Source: Buxus sempervirens (taxonomy: Eukaryota > Streptophyta > Magnoliopsida > Buxales > Buxaceae). Taken from it: 64,000 nucleotides of DNA. Positions 43,137 to 55,901 of the stretch are shown here, in pieces. The stretch spans positions 4,787,828 to 4,851,827 of the forward strand of contig OX387195.1 in the NCBI GenBank assembly GCA_947561395.2, written 5' to 3'. How positions within the stretch are numbered: position 1 is the stretch's first letter; each line of letters opens with the position of its first letter. Under the pieces are notes generated by a model. It was not told the origin of the DNA and searched no databases. It worked only from the letters and a program-made list of their open reading frames with translations. The translations under genes and the position numbers were made by a program.

Positions 43137-46100
43137 GTTGATAATACTACACCTTCTTTTCCTCCTTAAAACAGAAAGCCCTTAGTTCCTTCCCACAATT
43201 TCATGGGCTCTTTTTGGAGGTTCACGACTTTAGTTTTTGAATGGAACTTTTTTTTTCCATTTAATTTGGTTCTGGCCGATAAACTGGTTGTTGTTGTATT
43301 ACACTATGCATCCACTTTTGTTTGTCTATTATTTTTATCTGATCATGCCAATTTATGCATCTTCTGCCATTAATTCTAAATATTTCGGATAAGGTTGTAA
43401 AGATGAATGATTTGTCCATTAGGTCCTGTATGTCTCTTGTTCATTAATAGGAGAAACATTTTTGGAGAAGCATTTTTCTCATTACTATCTTGATTTATAT
43501 AAAGATAGCGGAAAATCTTCTGCATCTTGCATTACATAAATTGTGGCGGTCCATGTCAAATCACTTCATTATGTTAACTGGCCATAATGCATTTAGTGGG
43601 TTTAAATGTTGAATTGCTTTCTGTAATTTGTTTTCTAGCAATTATGCAATTAACGGCTGAGTAACAGTTTTAATGTAACTTTCTTAGATTGCCATATGCA
43701 CTTTTCCTGATGAATACAGAAATTTATAGAGTAAGGAAATAAAAAAAATACAAAAGGACTGGCCCAAGAACAATAATGTTAAGCCAAGACAGAAAATACA
43801 AATAAAAAGAAAGATGTGCCTCCCTCTTCTCTCTCAAAATTTTGAGTTTTTGACATTCACCTTATTCCCATTTACTCCACTCTAGGCTATTCATATCTCA
43901 TAATGCATTAGCTGAGATGGGATCCTTGAGAATGAGACATCTATTTTTACGCGATTGATATCGCCAAACTAAGGATGCGGGGAATCCTCTATGATCTACT
44001 GTTTTTGCTAGTTATGCACACTAGGCTCAGCAAAAAAATCTTAATATCACTTCAAAAGTCCATATTAAGCTTCAAGTTTGTTTGATCTCAAACAAGAGAC
44101 GATGCTTCATCAGCACTTCAGCATTAAAGTTTCCTAGTCCATTTGGTCCTTGGTGACTATAGCCTATCTTTCTTCTGTTTGAGGGAGAGAAATGACATGT
44201 ATTTATATGAAGATAATTTATAACTGAACTGAATACAGAATATATAAAAAGATTGAAATACCACTTAAAAAAAACATGGCCACACAGAGAAAAATAAGTC
44301 CATACAGGATTTATCACCTAATGACTCCATCCTACTTACAGGAGATTTGATCAAAAGACTCCCTTGCTAACTCCAAGAGGACCACAACCCAATTAAATGG
44401 ATAGATTCCTGTGCAACCACAAAAGTCTGTGGTTGAGCTGCTCTCATCTTCAAAAATTGTCTTCCCTTCTGAATCCCCCAGCAATCTGCAGACAAATCAT
44501 GCTCCAAAGTAACAAATCAAGAGAATTGGATTGACATTTGACACTGCTCAAAAATTGAAGAGACCACAGGTACCTAGGAAAAGGCTGAGAGAATGAAATA
44601 AAAAACACAGGAAAAAAACTCTAATATGTTTTAGATGGATGAGCAGTGTTTTGCATCCAGATTGACATGACACCAATTAGGCATAATCTGCCCCTTGCTT
44701 CTTATACATTCTACCATAAGGTTCATATTTTGAGTAGAAACACCATAGGAACGGCTAAATTTTATCATTTCAAATTCTTGTGCTTGAACTTTTGAAAATT
44801 ATGAAAGCTTCATGAGATGATTTGATATGCATTTGGAATTGTCTTCATAAAAAAATTTGATTGGCATTTGGCATCAAGCTTCCATTACTTCTATCCTTTT
44901 CAATTCCTTTACAGTGCACCAACTCCAATGAAGATAATAGGCCAATTCGTTCCTCAAATTCTCTAGAAGAAAGGGCCAGGGGAGGACATCCAAAGTAGCA
45001 CCCTAGTGAGATGGTTTTCATTGGTGAGAAACAGTAAAGTGGAATATATAAATGAAAAAATCTTCCTGCTCCTCACCACTCATCTTCCCAAAGCCTAGAT
45101 CCATATTCCATTCCCAGAATGGATTTAACCACCCTTGGAAACACATCCGTGTCCTTTGATATTGACTTCTGCACCTTAATGCCAAAAGGCCCTAGTAGCT
45201 CCTTATTATTCCAGCCAGCCACCTCAGATTTATCATAAATAATCAAGGAATGCAATTTCAACGAAATTTCACCCATTCCAGTGGAAAAAGGCACTAAAAC
45301 CACTTGGTTTCGGTGAACTGCAAATTTCGGATAAAAAATGGGTGGCAGAAGTGGAGATGTGCCACCTGTGCCAGTCATGTCTTGAGAGAAATGGGAGAAA
45401 TTTTGAAGTTTCGCACATTTTGCTTATGAAATTTCAAAATTGGAGAAATTTCTTACCAAAAATTGGAGAAATTTCAAAATTTCTCCCATTTCAGCTAGTT
45501 TTTTAAAGGCATGGGCTACAATTTGGCTCGTGCCATTAAAAAATAACTATTTTAATTAACAAAATATTAAAAATTTATAAAAATTAATAAACATATGAAG
45601 TCTACCTGAAAAATTAGGAAATATAGTTTAAAAATAATTAGACATTGACATAAACTATTTCATCCATAAAATTGATATAAATAATCATTAATTAATTATA
45701 AAAATTGGAAAGAATTAATAAAATTTAAAATCACTAAAAATTAGGAAAATGCCATGAAAGCTTATAATGTGAGTTTACTCATCCAAATGTGATTTGGATG
45801 ACTAAACATTTAAATTAATGCTTTTTTATTACAAAATTATGAAAATTAAATAATTATAAAATTTAAAAAGTTCAAAAATGGTCCTAGAAGCTCGTAAAAA
45901 TCTTAAGTATATATATATATTTTTTATCTTTCTGAATTTTGACAATTTATACTGGCTTTGTTATAAATTTTTTTAATTGTTTTGAAATTTTTTTGAATTT
46001 ATCAGCATTGCTGCACAAAATTTGTCGCTATATGAGCACCGTGGTGGCAAATTCTAGCGAAGCCGCACTAAGAACGGAGCTACACACCTTGTAAATAATA

Positions 46101-46818
46101 ATTCTCCATAATGCTGTCTTCTTTTCATTGAACCTTCACTACCATTTCCTTGTTAGTCCAGATGCTTGGAGTCCCTTGGTTATGAATAGTGTTGCGAAAT
46201 AACACGAGTCGAGATAGCAAAATAACAGTAAAAGGAGGACGAAAACAAGAACAAAACAAACGATTTACGTGGTTCGGCTTGAAAAGCTACGTCCATGGAA
46301 GAAGATGAGAAAATTCACTAGAATGTGGATGCAAGATATAACGCTGTTCTTCACAATAGAAATCCCTGTTTCTCATGAATTCAACTTGCAACCCTAGAAA
46401 CTCCAACTCCACCGTAACTAGTACCCCAAAAATTAGAGCCTTTGGCCCTTCACCACCCTATGGGAAGGCCCAATGGATACTGGGTATTGGTGAAATATAA
46501 GATATCTACATTACAAACAGAAGGTCCATAAATATCTAGCTTTATCAAGTTCTACCTGGAAGATTCTACTCACATGGGGAGACTTTTAACAGCAGCTAGG
46601 AACATTAGAAAGCTCACCAATCTCTCATGATAACAGTGATTGGCACTTTAGGGAACTTTCAAGAAATAATCCATCTCAAATTGGTTGATAGTAAATATTC
46701 CTTGGGACTTCCTTCGGTGTAAAACCATTGATTAAGCATGTCATAAATCAAAAAGGCAAAAAAAGCTAATTTTATTGGCTGTAGGAAGTGGCAGTAGACG
46801 ACACATGTGAATTGACAA
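43137..46818. other. LETM1 intron stretch, mostly unrecognised
   Basis: No certain element. The part 45290-46095 has F2-like motifs at both edges (GGTTTCGGTGAACTGC on the left, CGCACTAAGAACGG and CACCTTG on the right) with AT-rich sequence between, but no duplication. At 46240-46310, GATTTACGTGGTTCGGC and CTACGTCCATGG resemble a piece common in plant copia-type LTRs. A frame at 45378-45073 on the minus strand is open for 101 codons but I do not recognise it. Confidence 0.4.
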
Positions 46819-47153
46819 CAAGGTTTACCGCTTCAGTGCCGATGGGCGTGCCACCCATTGCCCAAAACGAAATTTCGCTGACATGCTGACGCTGGAAAAA
46901 TAAAAATAGACAAAAAATGGGAATTTTTTTTATTTTGGGGAAATTTCGCTATCACGCTACCCGTTTCGCCAATGAAGATTTTAAGAAATTTCCGTTTCCC
47001 TCCATGTTTCGCCCCATTTTGCTCGGCACGCCGCCCCGTTTCGTCGACACGCCACAAAAAATCGTTAAAAATACAAATCAGCGATTTTATACCTAGGAAA
47101 CGCATCGCTAATTGAAAAAAAAAAACGAAATTTCGGTCGAACTGTAAACACTA
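46819..47153. mobile_element. hAT-type MITE, family F2, copy 3 (335 bp)
   Basis: Begins CAAGGTTTACCGCTTCAG and ends GAACTGTAAACACTA, giving imperfect inverted termini. Flanked by ATTGACAA (46811-46818) and ATTGACAG (47154-47161), an 8-bp duplication with one difference. Internally rich in CGAAATTTCG, GGCACGCC and GTTTCG motifs, no ORF. It lies in the LETM1 intron between the third and fourth visible exons. Confidence 0.85.
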
Positions 47154-47161
47154 ATTGACAG

Positions 47162-47848
47162 CGTAAAAACAGGTGGTTGTGAGATATCTTTTTCAACTAC
47201 ATTCTACAAAGCTAGGAAACAAGGCTTAGCACTTGCTTTTCTGTATATATATAATGGAAGTATAAATAGAAAAGCAGCCAGAAAAAAATATATATACTGT
47301 AGTATTTATGTAGCTGTGAAGTGATGTAAATTAGGTAAAAAAATTGGAAAAAATACAACCATTAAAGATTCTATGGAGCTTGAAGGTTAGACAAGGAGAC
47401 CCCTGACCATTCCTTGGTTATAAACAGCAAGCAAAAGGAAAAAAAAATAAAAAACATGTTTCTATGCTTGCAAAGGTTACAAATGACTGCAAAAGTGGGA
47501 ATTCTCCATATAACTTGTGCTCCTTTTAGTGACTGAAGTAAAATTGGAAATTCATGGATTTATTCGTCTGTTTAATCTAAAGATGAAAATTTGCTGCCTG
47601 TTGAAATATAACTTTTTTGAGCCTCCATGAGCTTATAAGTAATTAATACTTCCTCTATCTCTCTAAGATGAGAATACAAAAATATATAATCAGCTTTTCT
47701 TTATTTAGGTCCTTTCAAGTTTGCAAAAAGAATTGTATTTCGAAGCATTTTGAGCTTACATGAATGCAATTTTTCTACCTCTTTCAGTTCTGTTGTTTAA
47801 GTTCTTAGTCTTCTTTTGCTTTTGTATGTGATTTTTGGTTGTCAATAG
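47162..47848. other. LETM1 intron stretch, nothing recognised
   Basis: Ordinary AT-rich intron sequence running to the acceptor TCAATAG at 47848; I see no element or RNA gene in it. Confidence 0.6.
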
Positions 47849-48043
47849 GAGGAGGAAGAGGATGAGGAAGAAAAGCAAGCAAGGATGAAGGAATCAAAAC
47901 TTTCTCAGTATGACGTGGCTTTGAAAGAGATGACCGTTCCAACTGCAAGAGAAGCACAAGAACAAGCCAAACCAAGAACTTTGGAGGAACGGGAGCAGCT
48001 CTGTGAGCTCAGCAGTGCACTGGCTGTTTTAGCTTCAGCATCT
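47849..48043 (+). CDS. LETM1: LETM1 exon (acidic stretch and coiled coil)
   Basis: The 195-bp exon begins with an acidic run (EEEEDEEEKQARMKES) and continues DVALKEMTVPTAREAQEQAK, then EEREQLCELSSALAVLASAS. It starts and ends in phase 0 (acceptor AATAG, donor TCT/GTGAGA). Acidic stretch followed by a coiled-coil segment is the usual order in plant LETM1. The donor overlaps an open frame that runs into the intron, which is not part of the protein. Confidence 0.93.
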
Positions 48044-48166
48044 GTGAGAATGCGATATTACAAAATATCAGTTGTTTTATGTTTTCTATAGAATGTTCAT
48101 ATATTTAAGGTGATTCCTGCTGCACTAAGAACAAAAAAAATGTTTCTTTTCCCACCTTTTTTGCAG

Positions 48167-48214
48167 TCAGTGAGTAGGGAGCGTGAAGAGTTCTTAAGGC
48201 TGGTTAACAAGGAG
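48167..48214 (+). CDS. LETM1: LETM1 exon (SVSREREEFLRLVNKE)
   Basis: A 48-bp exon of 16 codons reading SVSREREEFLRLVNKE, with acceptor TTTGCAG and donor GAG/GTATAT, phase 0 at both ends. It continues the coiled-coil segment. The following exons (a further coiled coil and EF-hand-like region) were not found up to 64000, so the next intron is at least 15.8 kb, or the gene is cut here. Confidence 0.9.
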
Positions 48215-48908
48215 GTATATGAAGATGTTACTTAATGTTTCATGTGATAAGTGAACTCTGGATTCTGAAAATCTGAATGAATGGCAAGTTTTACCTCTTG
48301 TCAGTTGAAGGTTCAGTGTGGAATTCTGCCTGCTTTTCCTATTTGTTTCTTATGTTTTTTTTTCCTATTTCCTATTGAATATATGCGCATTTCATGTAGA
48401 AAGAGCCATTATCCTGATTATATTTTATACTAATTGACAGTGTTATGCATTTCTTTATGTGTAACCTCTTTTTAAATATTCATATGATTGATTTTGCTTC
48501 AGTCAATTCAAATCAATGAAAAATTAATCTATGTCTGAGTTGCACGTTCATATGTTAAATATTATATCTACATAATCTATACAATCCTGCGACATTAAAA
48601 TAAAATGCCACTTATCTTTTCTGATGAAAAAATCCTTCTTTTTTTAATATTGACTATGGCACTCCAAAATGACCAATTATGCATTCACAAAGAAACATCG
48701 CTTACTTAACACAAATCCCATTTTCCTAGACAAATCTGAAATCCTGAACTCCCAACCCAAATTCTACTACAATTTCTAAGATTTAAAATTATGATTTTGT
48801 TTCAAGCAGACCCTAAAAAATTCCAATTTAATTCCATTTAATAATGAAATACTGTACGCACGTAGCTTGTTACTATGCATTTGGATCTTGACAGTGAATG
48901 TCTATCAC
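48215..48908. other. LETM1 intron stretch, nothing recognised
   Basis: AT-rich sequence after the last visible exon. I looked for the expected next LETM1 exon and did not see it. Confidence 0.6.
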
Positions 48909-49140
48909 TTTTTTTTTTTTCAATAAGACAAAATATATCAAATATCATTAAAATGAGGGAAGAAAAAGAGAAAAAGGGAAAAACACAAACCAAAAAGTTG
49001 GGACTCGAAAGAAATCACAGCATAGGGGAAAATTAAACAAGACAAGGAAATAAAAAAAAGGGAAAAAAAAGGACCCTCATTGGGGTACGGACAACCATAC
49101 ATGCATGGGAAATCTTGAGTACACACCTTGTTAGAAGCCC
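48909..49140 (-). mobile_element. LINE 3'-end fragment
   Basis: The plus strand begins with 12 T (48909-48920), so the minus strand ends in TTATTG and a poly(A) tract. The A-rich 3' UTR-like sequence upstream resembles the ends of plant LINEs. No coding part or target duplication was recognised, so the call rests mainly on the poly(A) end. Confidence 0.45.
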
Positions 49141-49433
49141 CCTTTCCTAGCTAGAATTTTTTGCTATTGGCTGCATGAGAGACGTGAGAATGGAGTATTC
49201 ATCATGGGATCTAGAACCTAATCTACATGGTCACCCATCCTTGTTGGAAAGAGGTTGCTAACTTGGGATAGGCCTAAAGGAACTTTCTATGGAGTGGGTT
49301 TGGGGAGAACATCTGTGGTGCAATCAATAAAGTTTGTACCCCTAAACTTATAGGGTTAAGGCATTTGATGTAATTTACAAGGCTTTCTTGTTAAGTCGTT
49401 ATATGTGTGTGTGTTGTTTGGGGGGGGTGGGTG
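49141..49433. other. Spacer between two LINE 3' ends
   Basis: Non-coding; ends in a (TG)n and an eight-G run next to the LINE poly(A). Nothing else recognised. Confidence 0.5.
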
Positions 49434-49559
49434 TTTTTTTTTTTGATAAGTAATAATGCTTGTATTAAAAATAGGAGTAGAAATATAGAGGTACAAGTAC
49501 ACAAATAGTGTACCAAGACATCCCATCCTACTCTTAAAAACCCTTTTTACAAATCAGCA

Positions 49560-52500
49560 AAATGAATACAATTTAGAAAATCCTCTAACAGAATGCCTTT
49601 CATTGATGCTTGGTTGCCATTCCAACTGTGGATTATTTTCAGGACCCTTCTTTCCAGGTAGAACCAACTTCTTTCTGAGTCCTTAAAGATCCTGTGGTTT
49701 CTCTCTCCCCAAATTACCCAAGCTATAGCTGCTGGAATTGAGTTCCATATCGTTCATAACGTGACTTACCCTTCAGCCACCCCCATGCTTCCAAAGATTG
49801 CCTGAAGGTTTCGGGTTGAGTCCATACCACTCCCATTCTTGATAAGAGCATATTCCATATTTTTGATACACCCATACAATGTATTAACAAATGTTCCACT
49901 GATTCTTCTTGCTGTTTACACATGATACACCTGTTAGGGAGCTGCCATCCTCTATTCTTCAAGTGGTTTAACATGAGAATTTTATCAAGTGAAGCTGCCC
50001 ATAAAAGGAAGCCAACCTTGCTTGGACAACCAGAAGCCCATATTAACTTGGCTGCTTGAAACTTCATACCAGTAGATACCAAATCTTTAGTAACTTCTCT
50101 AATTGAGAAGGAACCCGATTTCGTTTTAGACCGGGTTCTCTTGTCCTCTCCATACCCCACCTGCATGTTGTAGAGAAGCCCCATCATTTCTTCATACTCT
50201 TTTACCTCCCAATCTAGCAAAAGTCTCCTTAGAACTACATTCCACACGACAACATTCCCATTAATGGACATAATTTCACTGACCAGAGCCTTCTGATTAC
50301 TAATATTATAGATCAAGGGGAATCTGACACGAAGGCTGACCTCTCCACACCATATAACATCCCAAAATCTAATCTTCATTCCGTTGCCAACAACAAATCT
50401 GAAATCTGTACACTCTAGTTGACCCCATCTTGCAATTGGTCTCCACATGCTTACTCCGAATGGGGCTATAGAGCTGTTAGGAAACCAGTCCTCTTGAGAA
50501 GAGCCATACTTTTCATGAATGAGCATTCTCCATAAGCTATTCTGCTTATTACCACATCTCCATAGCCATTTTTGAAGAAAAGCTTTGTTAGTTAGAAGCA
50601 AGGGTCTAAGACCAAGTCCACCTTCTTCTTTTGGTCTACAAACGCTCTTCCACCTTACCAAGTGAAACTTAGCTTCTCCTCCTGGACCCTCCCAAAGGAA
50701 CTTCCTCTGAATTATCTCCAGTTTCTTAGCAATAGATGTAGGAATCTTCAAGATTGTCATTAGAAAAGTTGGAAAGCTTGCAAGGACACTTTTTACCATA
50801 ATCAATTTACCACCCTTTGAAAGTAAACAGCTCTTCCATGTTGCCAATTTCTTCTCCATTCTTTCAACTATGGGATTCCAAACATGAGTCTTTTTATAGC
50901 CAGCGCCCAAGGGAATCCCAAGGTAAGTCATAGGTAACTGACCAATTTTGCACCCGACATCTTGACTCATTGTTTCTATATTGTTAACGATCCCAACTGC
51001 GAACATCTCACTTTTTGCCATGTTTATTTTCAGACCTGAACAAGCTTGAAAGCAAAGTAATATACCCTTTAACCACAAGGATTGTTGATGAGATGGTCCA
51101 CAGAAAGTCAATATATCATCCGCAAAAAGTAAATGATTTATGGATATAGCTTCCCCAAACGTTACTCCTTCTATCTTGCCAACTTCCGATGCCTTAGATA
51201 TCATACGACTAAAAGCTTCCATGACAACTGTGAAGAGGAGGGGGGAAAGGGGATCCCCTTGACGAATGCCTTTCTGAGTTTGAAAGAATCCCGCTGCAGA
51301 GCCATTAACTAGAACCGACATTCTCACACTTGGTATGCAAAATAATATCCAGCTCCTTCACTTCTCACCAAAACCCATCCTTTTGTGCATATACAACAAG
51401 AAATTCTAGTTTACATAATCATATGCCTTTTGGAGATCTAATTTGCACATGATCTTGCTCTTTTGTTCCCGATAACATGAGTCCAAACACTCACTTGCGA
51501 TAAGGACAGAATCATGAAGCTGTCTTCCTCCAATGAAAGCTCCTTGGTTTTGGGATATTAGGCCTTGTAGCACCATCTTTAGCCTATTAGCCAATAGTTT
51601 CGCTAGGATTTTATACACACTACCCACTAGGCTGATCGGCCTGAACTGCTTTAATTTGCACGTATTATCCTTCTTTGGGATCAGTACTAGGAAGGTGGCA
51701 TTGATGCTTCTTTCAAAAAATTTTTTGTGTGGAATTCTTCAATAGTTGCCATAAGATCCTTCTTCACCGTGTTCCAGCATACTTTGAAGAATTTCAAAGT
51801 AAAACCGTCCGGACCCGGAGCTTTCTCTCCATTGAGTTGGTCGATCACCCCTTTCACTTCCACCTCCAAGAAGGGCCTCTCTAAGGCCCTATCCTCTGTC
51901 GATAATGTGTTAAACTCCAATCCATCCACTGTTGGTCTGAAACTTTGTTTCTCCTCATATAGATCAGAAAAGTATTTAGATATCTTTTCTCTCATCATAT
52001 CCTCTCCTTCAAACAGCTGCCCTTCAATGTCCACTTTATTTATTGAGTTAATCCGACATCTCATATTTGCCATACTATGAAAAAATCTCGTATTCTTATC
52101 GCCTTCCTTCAGCCATAGAGCTCTTGATTTCTGACGCCAACATGTCTCTTGAAGTTTTGCCCACCTCCTAAATTCACCTTTTAGTTTCTCTCTCGCCAAC
52201 CAATCCTTGGTATTTAATTGCTCTTTCTTTGCATTGTCATCCAACCCCTTTATTTGATTCAAAGTCTTTGCCATGTTATCCTCCACTCTTCCAAACTCTT
52301 CCCTATTCCATTTTTTCAATTCTCCTTTGAGCAACTTTAACTTTTGACTTAAGACATAGCTGGGCCTGCCATTGACCTGAAAATTCTCCCACCATATTTC
52401 CACTCTCTTAGCAAAGGTTGGATCCTCTAACCACATGTTCTCAAAACGGAACGGAGATGGTCTTTTAATTTCATTTTCACAAGTAAGCCTTAAAGGTATA

Positions 52501-53163
52501 TGATCTGAAACTGGCCTTGGAAGAGCCTCCACCAACATACAAGGAAAACAAGACTCCCATTGAGTCGAAACCAGGAATCTGTCCAGCTTGGAGAAAGAGG
52601 CCACTGATTGATTGTTTGACCATGTGTATTTTGTGCCTCTAATTGGGATGTCCAGTAATGAGAAATTACCTATAAATTTTGAAAAGAAGAGTGAAAGCAA
52701 ACCAATCTCTCAGAAGGGAAGCGGATCTCATTAAAATCTCCCCCAATACACCAAGGTACCTGCAAACCTTGCCTTGTTTCCTCCAATTCCAACCAAACTC
52801 TAGGAGATAAGGATTCCACGTTAGGACCATACACCCCACTCAGAAGGAATTCCTCAGCAAATCTGGTGTCCCGTATTAATGCTGAAACAGAATACTCTTT
52901 TATCCATGATATACTCATCTTAATGTAGTCACCTCTCCATGCCATAATGATGCCACCTGCACTTCCCCTAGCTGGTAAAACCAACCATTTAGCCTTCTTG
53001 TAGTCCCAGATCTCCCTTAGTATTCCTCTGTTTACAATGTCCAGTTTCGATTCCTATAGAATTATAATGTCCGGTCTCCATATACAAAACATGGCTTTCA
53101 CTGCATCTCTTTTCTCACCTGCATTCAGGCCTCTTACATTCCATGATATGATGTTAATCTTCA
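49560..53163 (-). pseudogene. L1-type LINE ORF2 (endonuclease, RT, zinc finger)
   Basis: Starts MKINIISWNVRGLNAGEKRD at 53163 (endonuclease start), with GGDFNEIRFPSE near 52745 and PVSDHIPL near 52510. Linker and RT follow: [47 protein letters not shown], and the catalytic FADD near 51118. The zinc-finger region RCIMCKQQEESVEHLLIHC lies near 49940-49890. In-frame stops include TAG at 53056-53054 and Trp-to-stop changes near 51410. Frame changes occur near 52690, 51700 and 49740. It is inactive now. Confidence 0.9.
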
Positions 53164-55018
53164 TGAGAAACTATAAGATCCCTTCCCTTCCCTTTCCCGC
53201 TGCTAGACCTCTCAGAGGATTGCGAAACTTCATTTATTGACCACTCAAGTTTCTGCAATTCCCTTTCTGTTCTCTTATTTGATTCCTTTCCTTTAGCATG
53301 CTGGGCTTCAATGGCAGTGAATGAGGCCATAGCCTCCAGCTCAAATCCCTCAAATGAGACCCCCAAGGTCTTACTCATTAACATAATTTTATCTAATATA
53401 TCATCTGAAATCTCCTCACTGCTTTCTTCATCCATCTCAACCACCTCATTGACAACCTGATGTAATTCATCAACAGGTTGAAAGACACTTGAGTTCCTGG
53501 GGAATATGTCCGGAGGGTAATCAGAATCCTCTACCAACTCAGCTCTAGGAGACCAGGAACCTTCCCTTACATGAAGATTAGGGTCTGCACAGGGCGTGAT
53601 CGCCCCATATTCTTCCCCTATAATGGGAGAAGAAGGTTGAAAGATGGGGCAGAATTCAGGCTCCTCGATAGGATCCTCATAACCATCTTGGTTCAGCATA
53701 TTTGATTCTTCATCTTCCTCACCTGCTGTTTGAAGAATCATGGACTTTACTCTCACTGCAGCAGTTTGAGAAACACCATTTATGACTTCCCTAATCTGTG
53801 ACGACCCCTTTTCTCCATCCTGACTGACTGTACCACTTCGTACTTCATCTAGCCTCTCCCTTGGACAGGTCTTCTCACCATAACTATCGTCAACTGAAGC
53901 ACCTTCTCTCACCACCTCCGGGAACCCACCAGCATCAATCGTCACACCATCCGACGTCGTCACTGGGAGTGAAAGAGCCGATGAACTTTCCCCTTCAGCT
54001 TCAATGGCAACACTGGCACACTGGTTTCTACCTGATTGGAGTGTCACCCCAACATTCTCCTCTTCTCTGGCCTCTTTCGAAGGGCAAAGCTGAGGCCCAT
54101 GGGCCCTTTCAATGCAATCAGATCTCATCTCCCCAGCAGGGTGGGAAGATGACGAGATATGGGCTTCCCTCCCTAGCCCATTAATCTGATCCTCCACCCT
54201 ATTATTAGTACAATGAGTAGGTTCTCCCTCAATATGGCCCACGGGTCTCCAGACCCTGGGTCCATGTAGGTTGGTTTGACTCCCATGAATAGGAATTTGA
54301 ATTCCAACGACTCCAGCAGATGGGACGTCTCTGTTCAGCAATTCTCCCCTTAGCCGCCATCCCAGGGACTCCCTGAGAACCTGCTGGTTCTGACGCCACC
54401 TCTGGTGATTAGGACTGCCACGACAACCTCTGACCTCCACCTCAGCATTGTCTTCTTCCCTCAGCAGGCAAGCCCATCTCCTGCTACCTGCTGCCTGGAC
54501 TTTAGGTCCCAAATGAACCATTGTTTCAAAATAGTCGGAGCCATCCCAGATGCAGATGGATCTTGGAATACGTCTTGCCAAGCATTCCCCAACTTTCAGA
54601 ACTGCCTTGGTTAATCCATTTTGCAGCATCTCAATACCCCCTATCTTCAGCAAACCTCCACAGGCTGCTCCGATTATTTTTAACAAGCTCGCCGCTATTA
54701 AATGAATCAAGATTCCTTCGATGGATACCAGGATCCCCCCGGAGCTACAGGACCAATATTTGGTCCACCATGAAGCACATACTGAGAGAAAGATACTGTA
54801 GCACGCCTCCCGAATTGCAACTTCTTTTTGTTGAGCAAACGCCCAACTTCCTCTTGTGAATTTGCGAATATCACTGCCTTCCTCGCCGAAAGGGCATATA
54901 GTGAACAATTTGGATCGACTGAATTCCGGACCCTTTCGAGCACCCTCCTCCACTCAACTGTTTGGAACGGTTGATGACATGATACTGCTACGCTCCATCT
55001 ATCGTCCGAAGGACACAC
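53154..55018 (-). pseudogene. L1-type LINE ORF1 (nucleic-acid-binding protein)
   Basis: A long frame (54953-53154) reads GGLLKIGGIEMLQNGLTKAV and IPRSICIWDGSDYFETMVHL, the DUF4283/zinc-knuckle-associated part of plant L1 ORF1. A low-complexity Ser/Glu-rich region follows and ends GKGKGRDLIVSHED. The N-terminal part is frame-shifted (NLQNWGWVPVIEV and SDDRWSVAVSCHQPFQTVEW lie just before 54900 in another frame). It would package LINE RNA. Confidence 0.75.
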
Positions 55019-55160
55019 TTCGATTACAGGAACCCAACCCCAATTTTGCAGATTGCCACAAACCTCATTTTATTTCACTAATTTTAGCAGCCCTCCTTTG
55101 CGTTCCTGAGTTCTCCATCCGCAGGGATGGATGCTCCAACTTTAGTGTTTGAATTACGGA

Positions 55161-55901
55161 CTCTTGGATCTTCCTCGACTTGCCTGGACGTCACTTCTAG
55201 GATTGCATCTTGCATGTAGCGCCAGCTTTGGTTGTGAGTATCCATGGGGAACACCAGAGACCAATATTTCTGCTTTCCAAATGAAGAGAGCTGGAGATAA
55301 TTCCATGGTGGGTGTGGTGTTGAAGAGATTTCTTGTGGAGATTATTGATTGTTCCAAGTATTGATATTGGAAAATTGATTGGGCGACATGTAGTTCAAGG
55401 ATCTGATGGAGTTTGCTTAAAGGAGACCATACCAACATTCAGAAGTGAGAATAAGGTCAATGGTAATGAGGAGGTTGATACTTTGGGAGATATTTGCATC
55501 ATTATGATTGGGGACAATGATGACCCTTTTTATCAATGGCATAGTTTTAATCCTTGGATGATATAATAGGCAGAATTAGTTTTGAATGTGGTCTCATAGG
55601 TCTGGAATCTGGATAATTTTTCAGGATCCAGGTGATGTTTGCCTACACACTTTTGATCAGGCTTCCTAGCCCAATTAATTGCATAATTTTATAATTTTTC
55701 ATTTTGGTTATTTAATTTATAATTTTTTTGCCAATCCTGATGACATCAGGTAGGTCTTTTGTTGTTGTTTTGTTTCTGATATAAGTTCTAATTTGTCAAG
55801 TAATACCATAATAATTTAATAGTAGGAAATTATTACATAATTATATTGTAATTAAAAAATATTTAGCCATTTTTTGGGCATTTAGAAGCCCCTTAAGACT
55901 A
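55161..55901. other. Spacer between LINE and Helitron
   Basis: May include the 5' leader of the LINE; I could not place its 5' end. No other element recognised. Confidence 0.4.

Larger units (their letters stand above)
49434..55160 (-). mobile_element. L1-type LINE, near full length
   Basis: The minus strand runs from ORF1 (about 55018-53154) into ORF2 (53163-about 49560) and a 3' UTR ending CTTATC plus poly(A) (poly-T at 49434-49444 on the plus strand). ORF1 and ORF2 overlap by a few bases (the ORF1 stop lies just after the ORF2 ATG). Several stops and frame changes inactivate it, but long open stretches remain (534 and 599 codons), so it is moderately young. The 5' limit and target duplication were not determined. 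Confidence 0.88.

Noticed and set aside
45073..45378. Minus-strand open frame of 101 codons in a LETM1 intron
   Set aside because: No recognisable domain or neighbour support; kept only as a remark in the intron entry.
51727..55566. Several plus-strand open frames across the L1-type LINE
   Set aside because: All lie opposite the recognised LINE ORFs and show no conserved motif.
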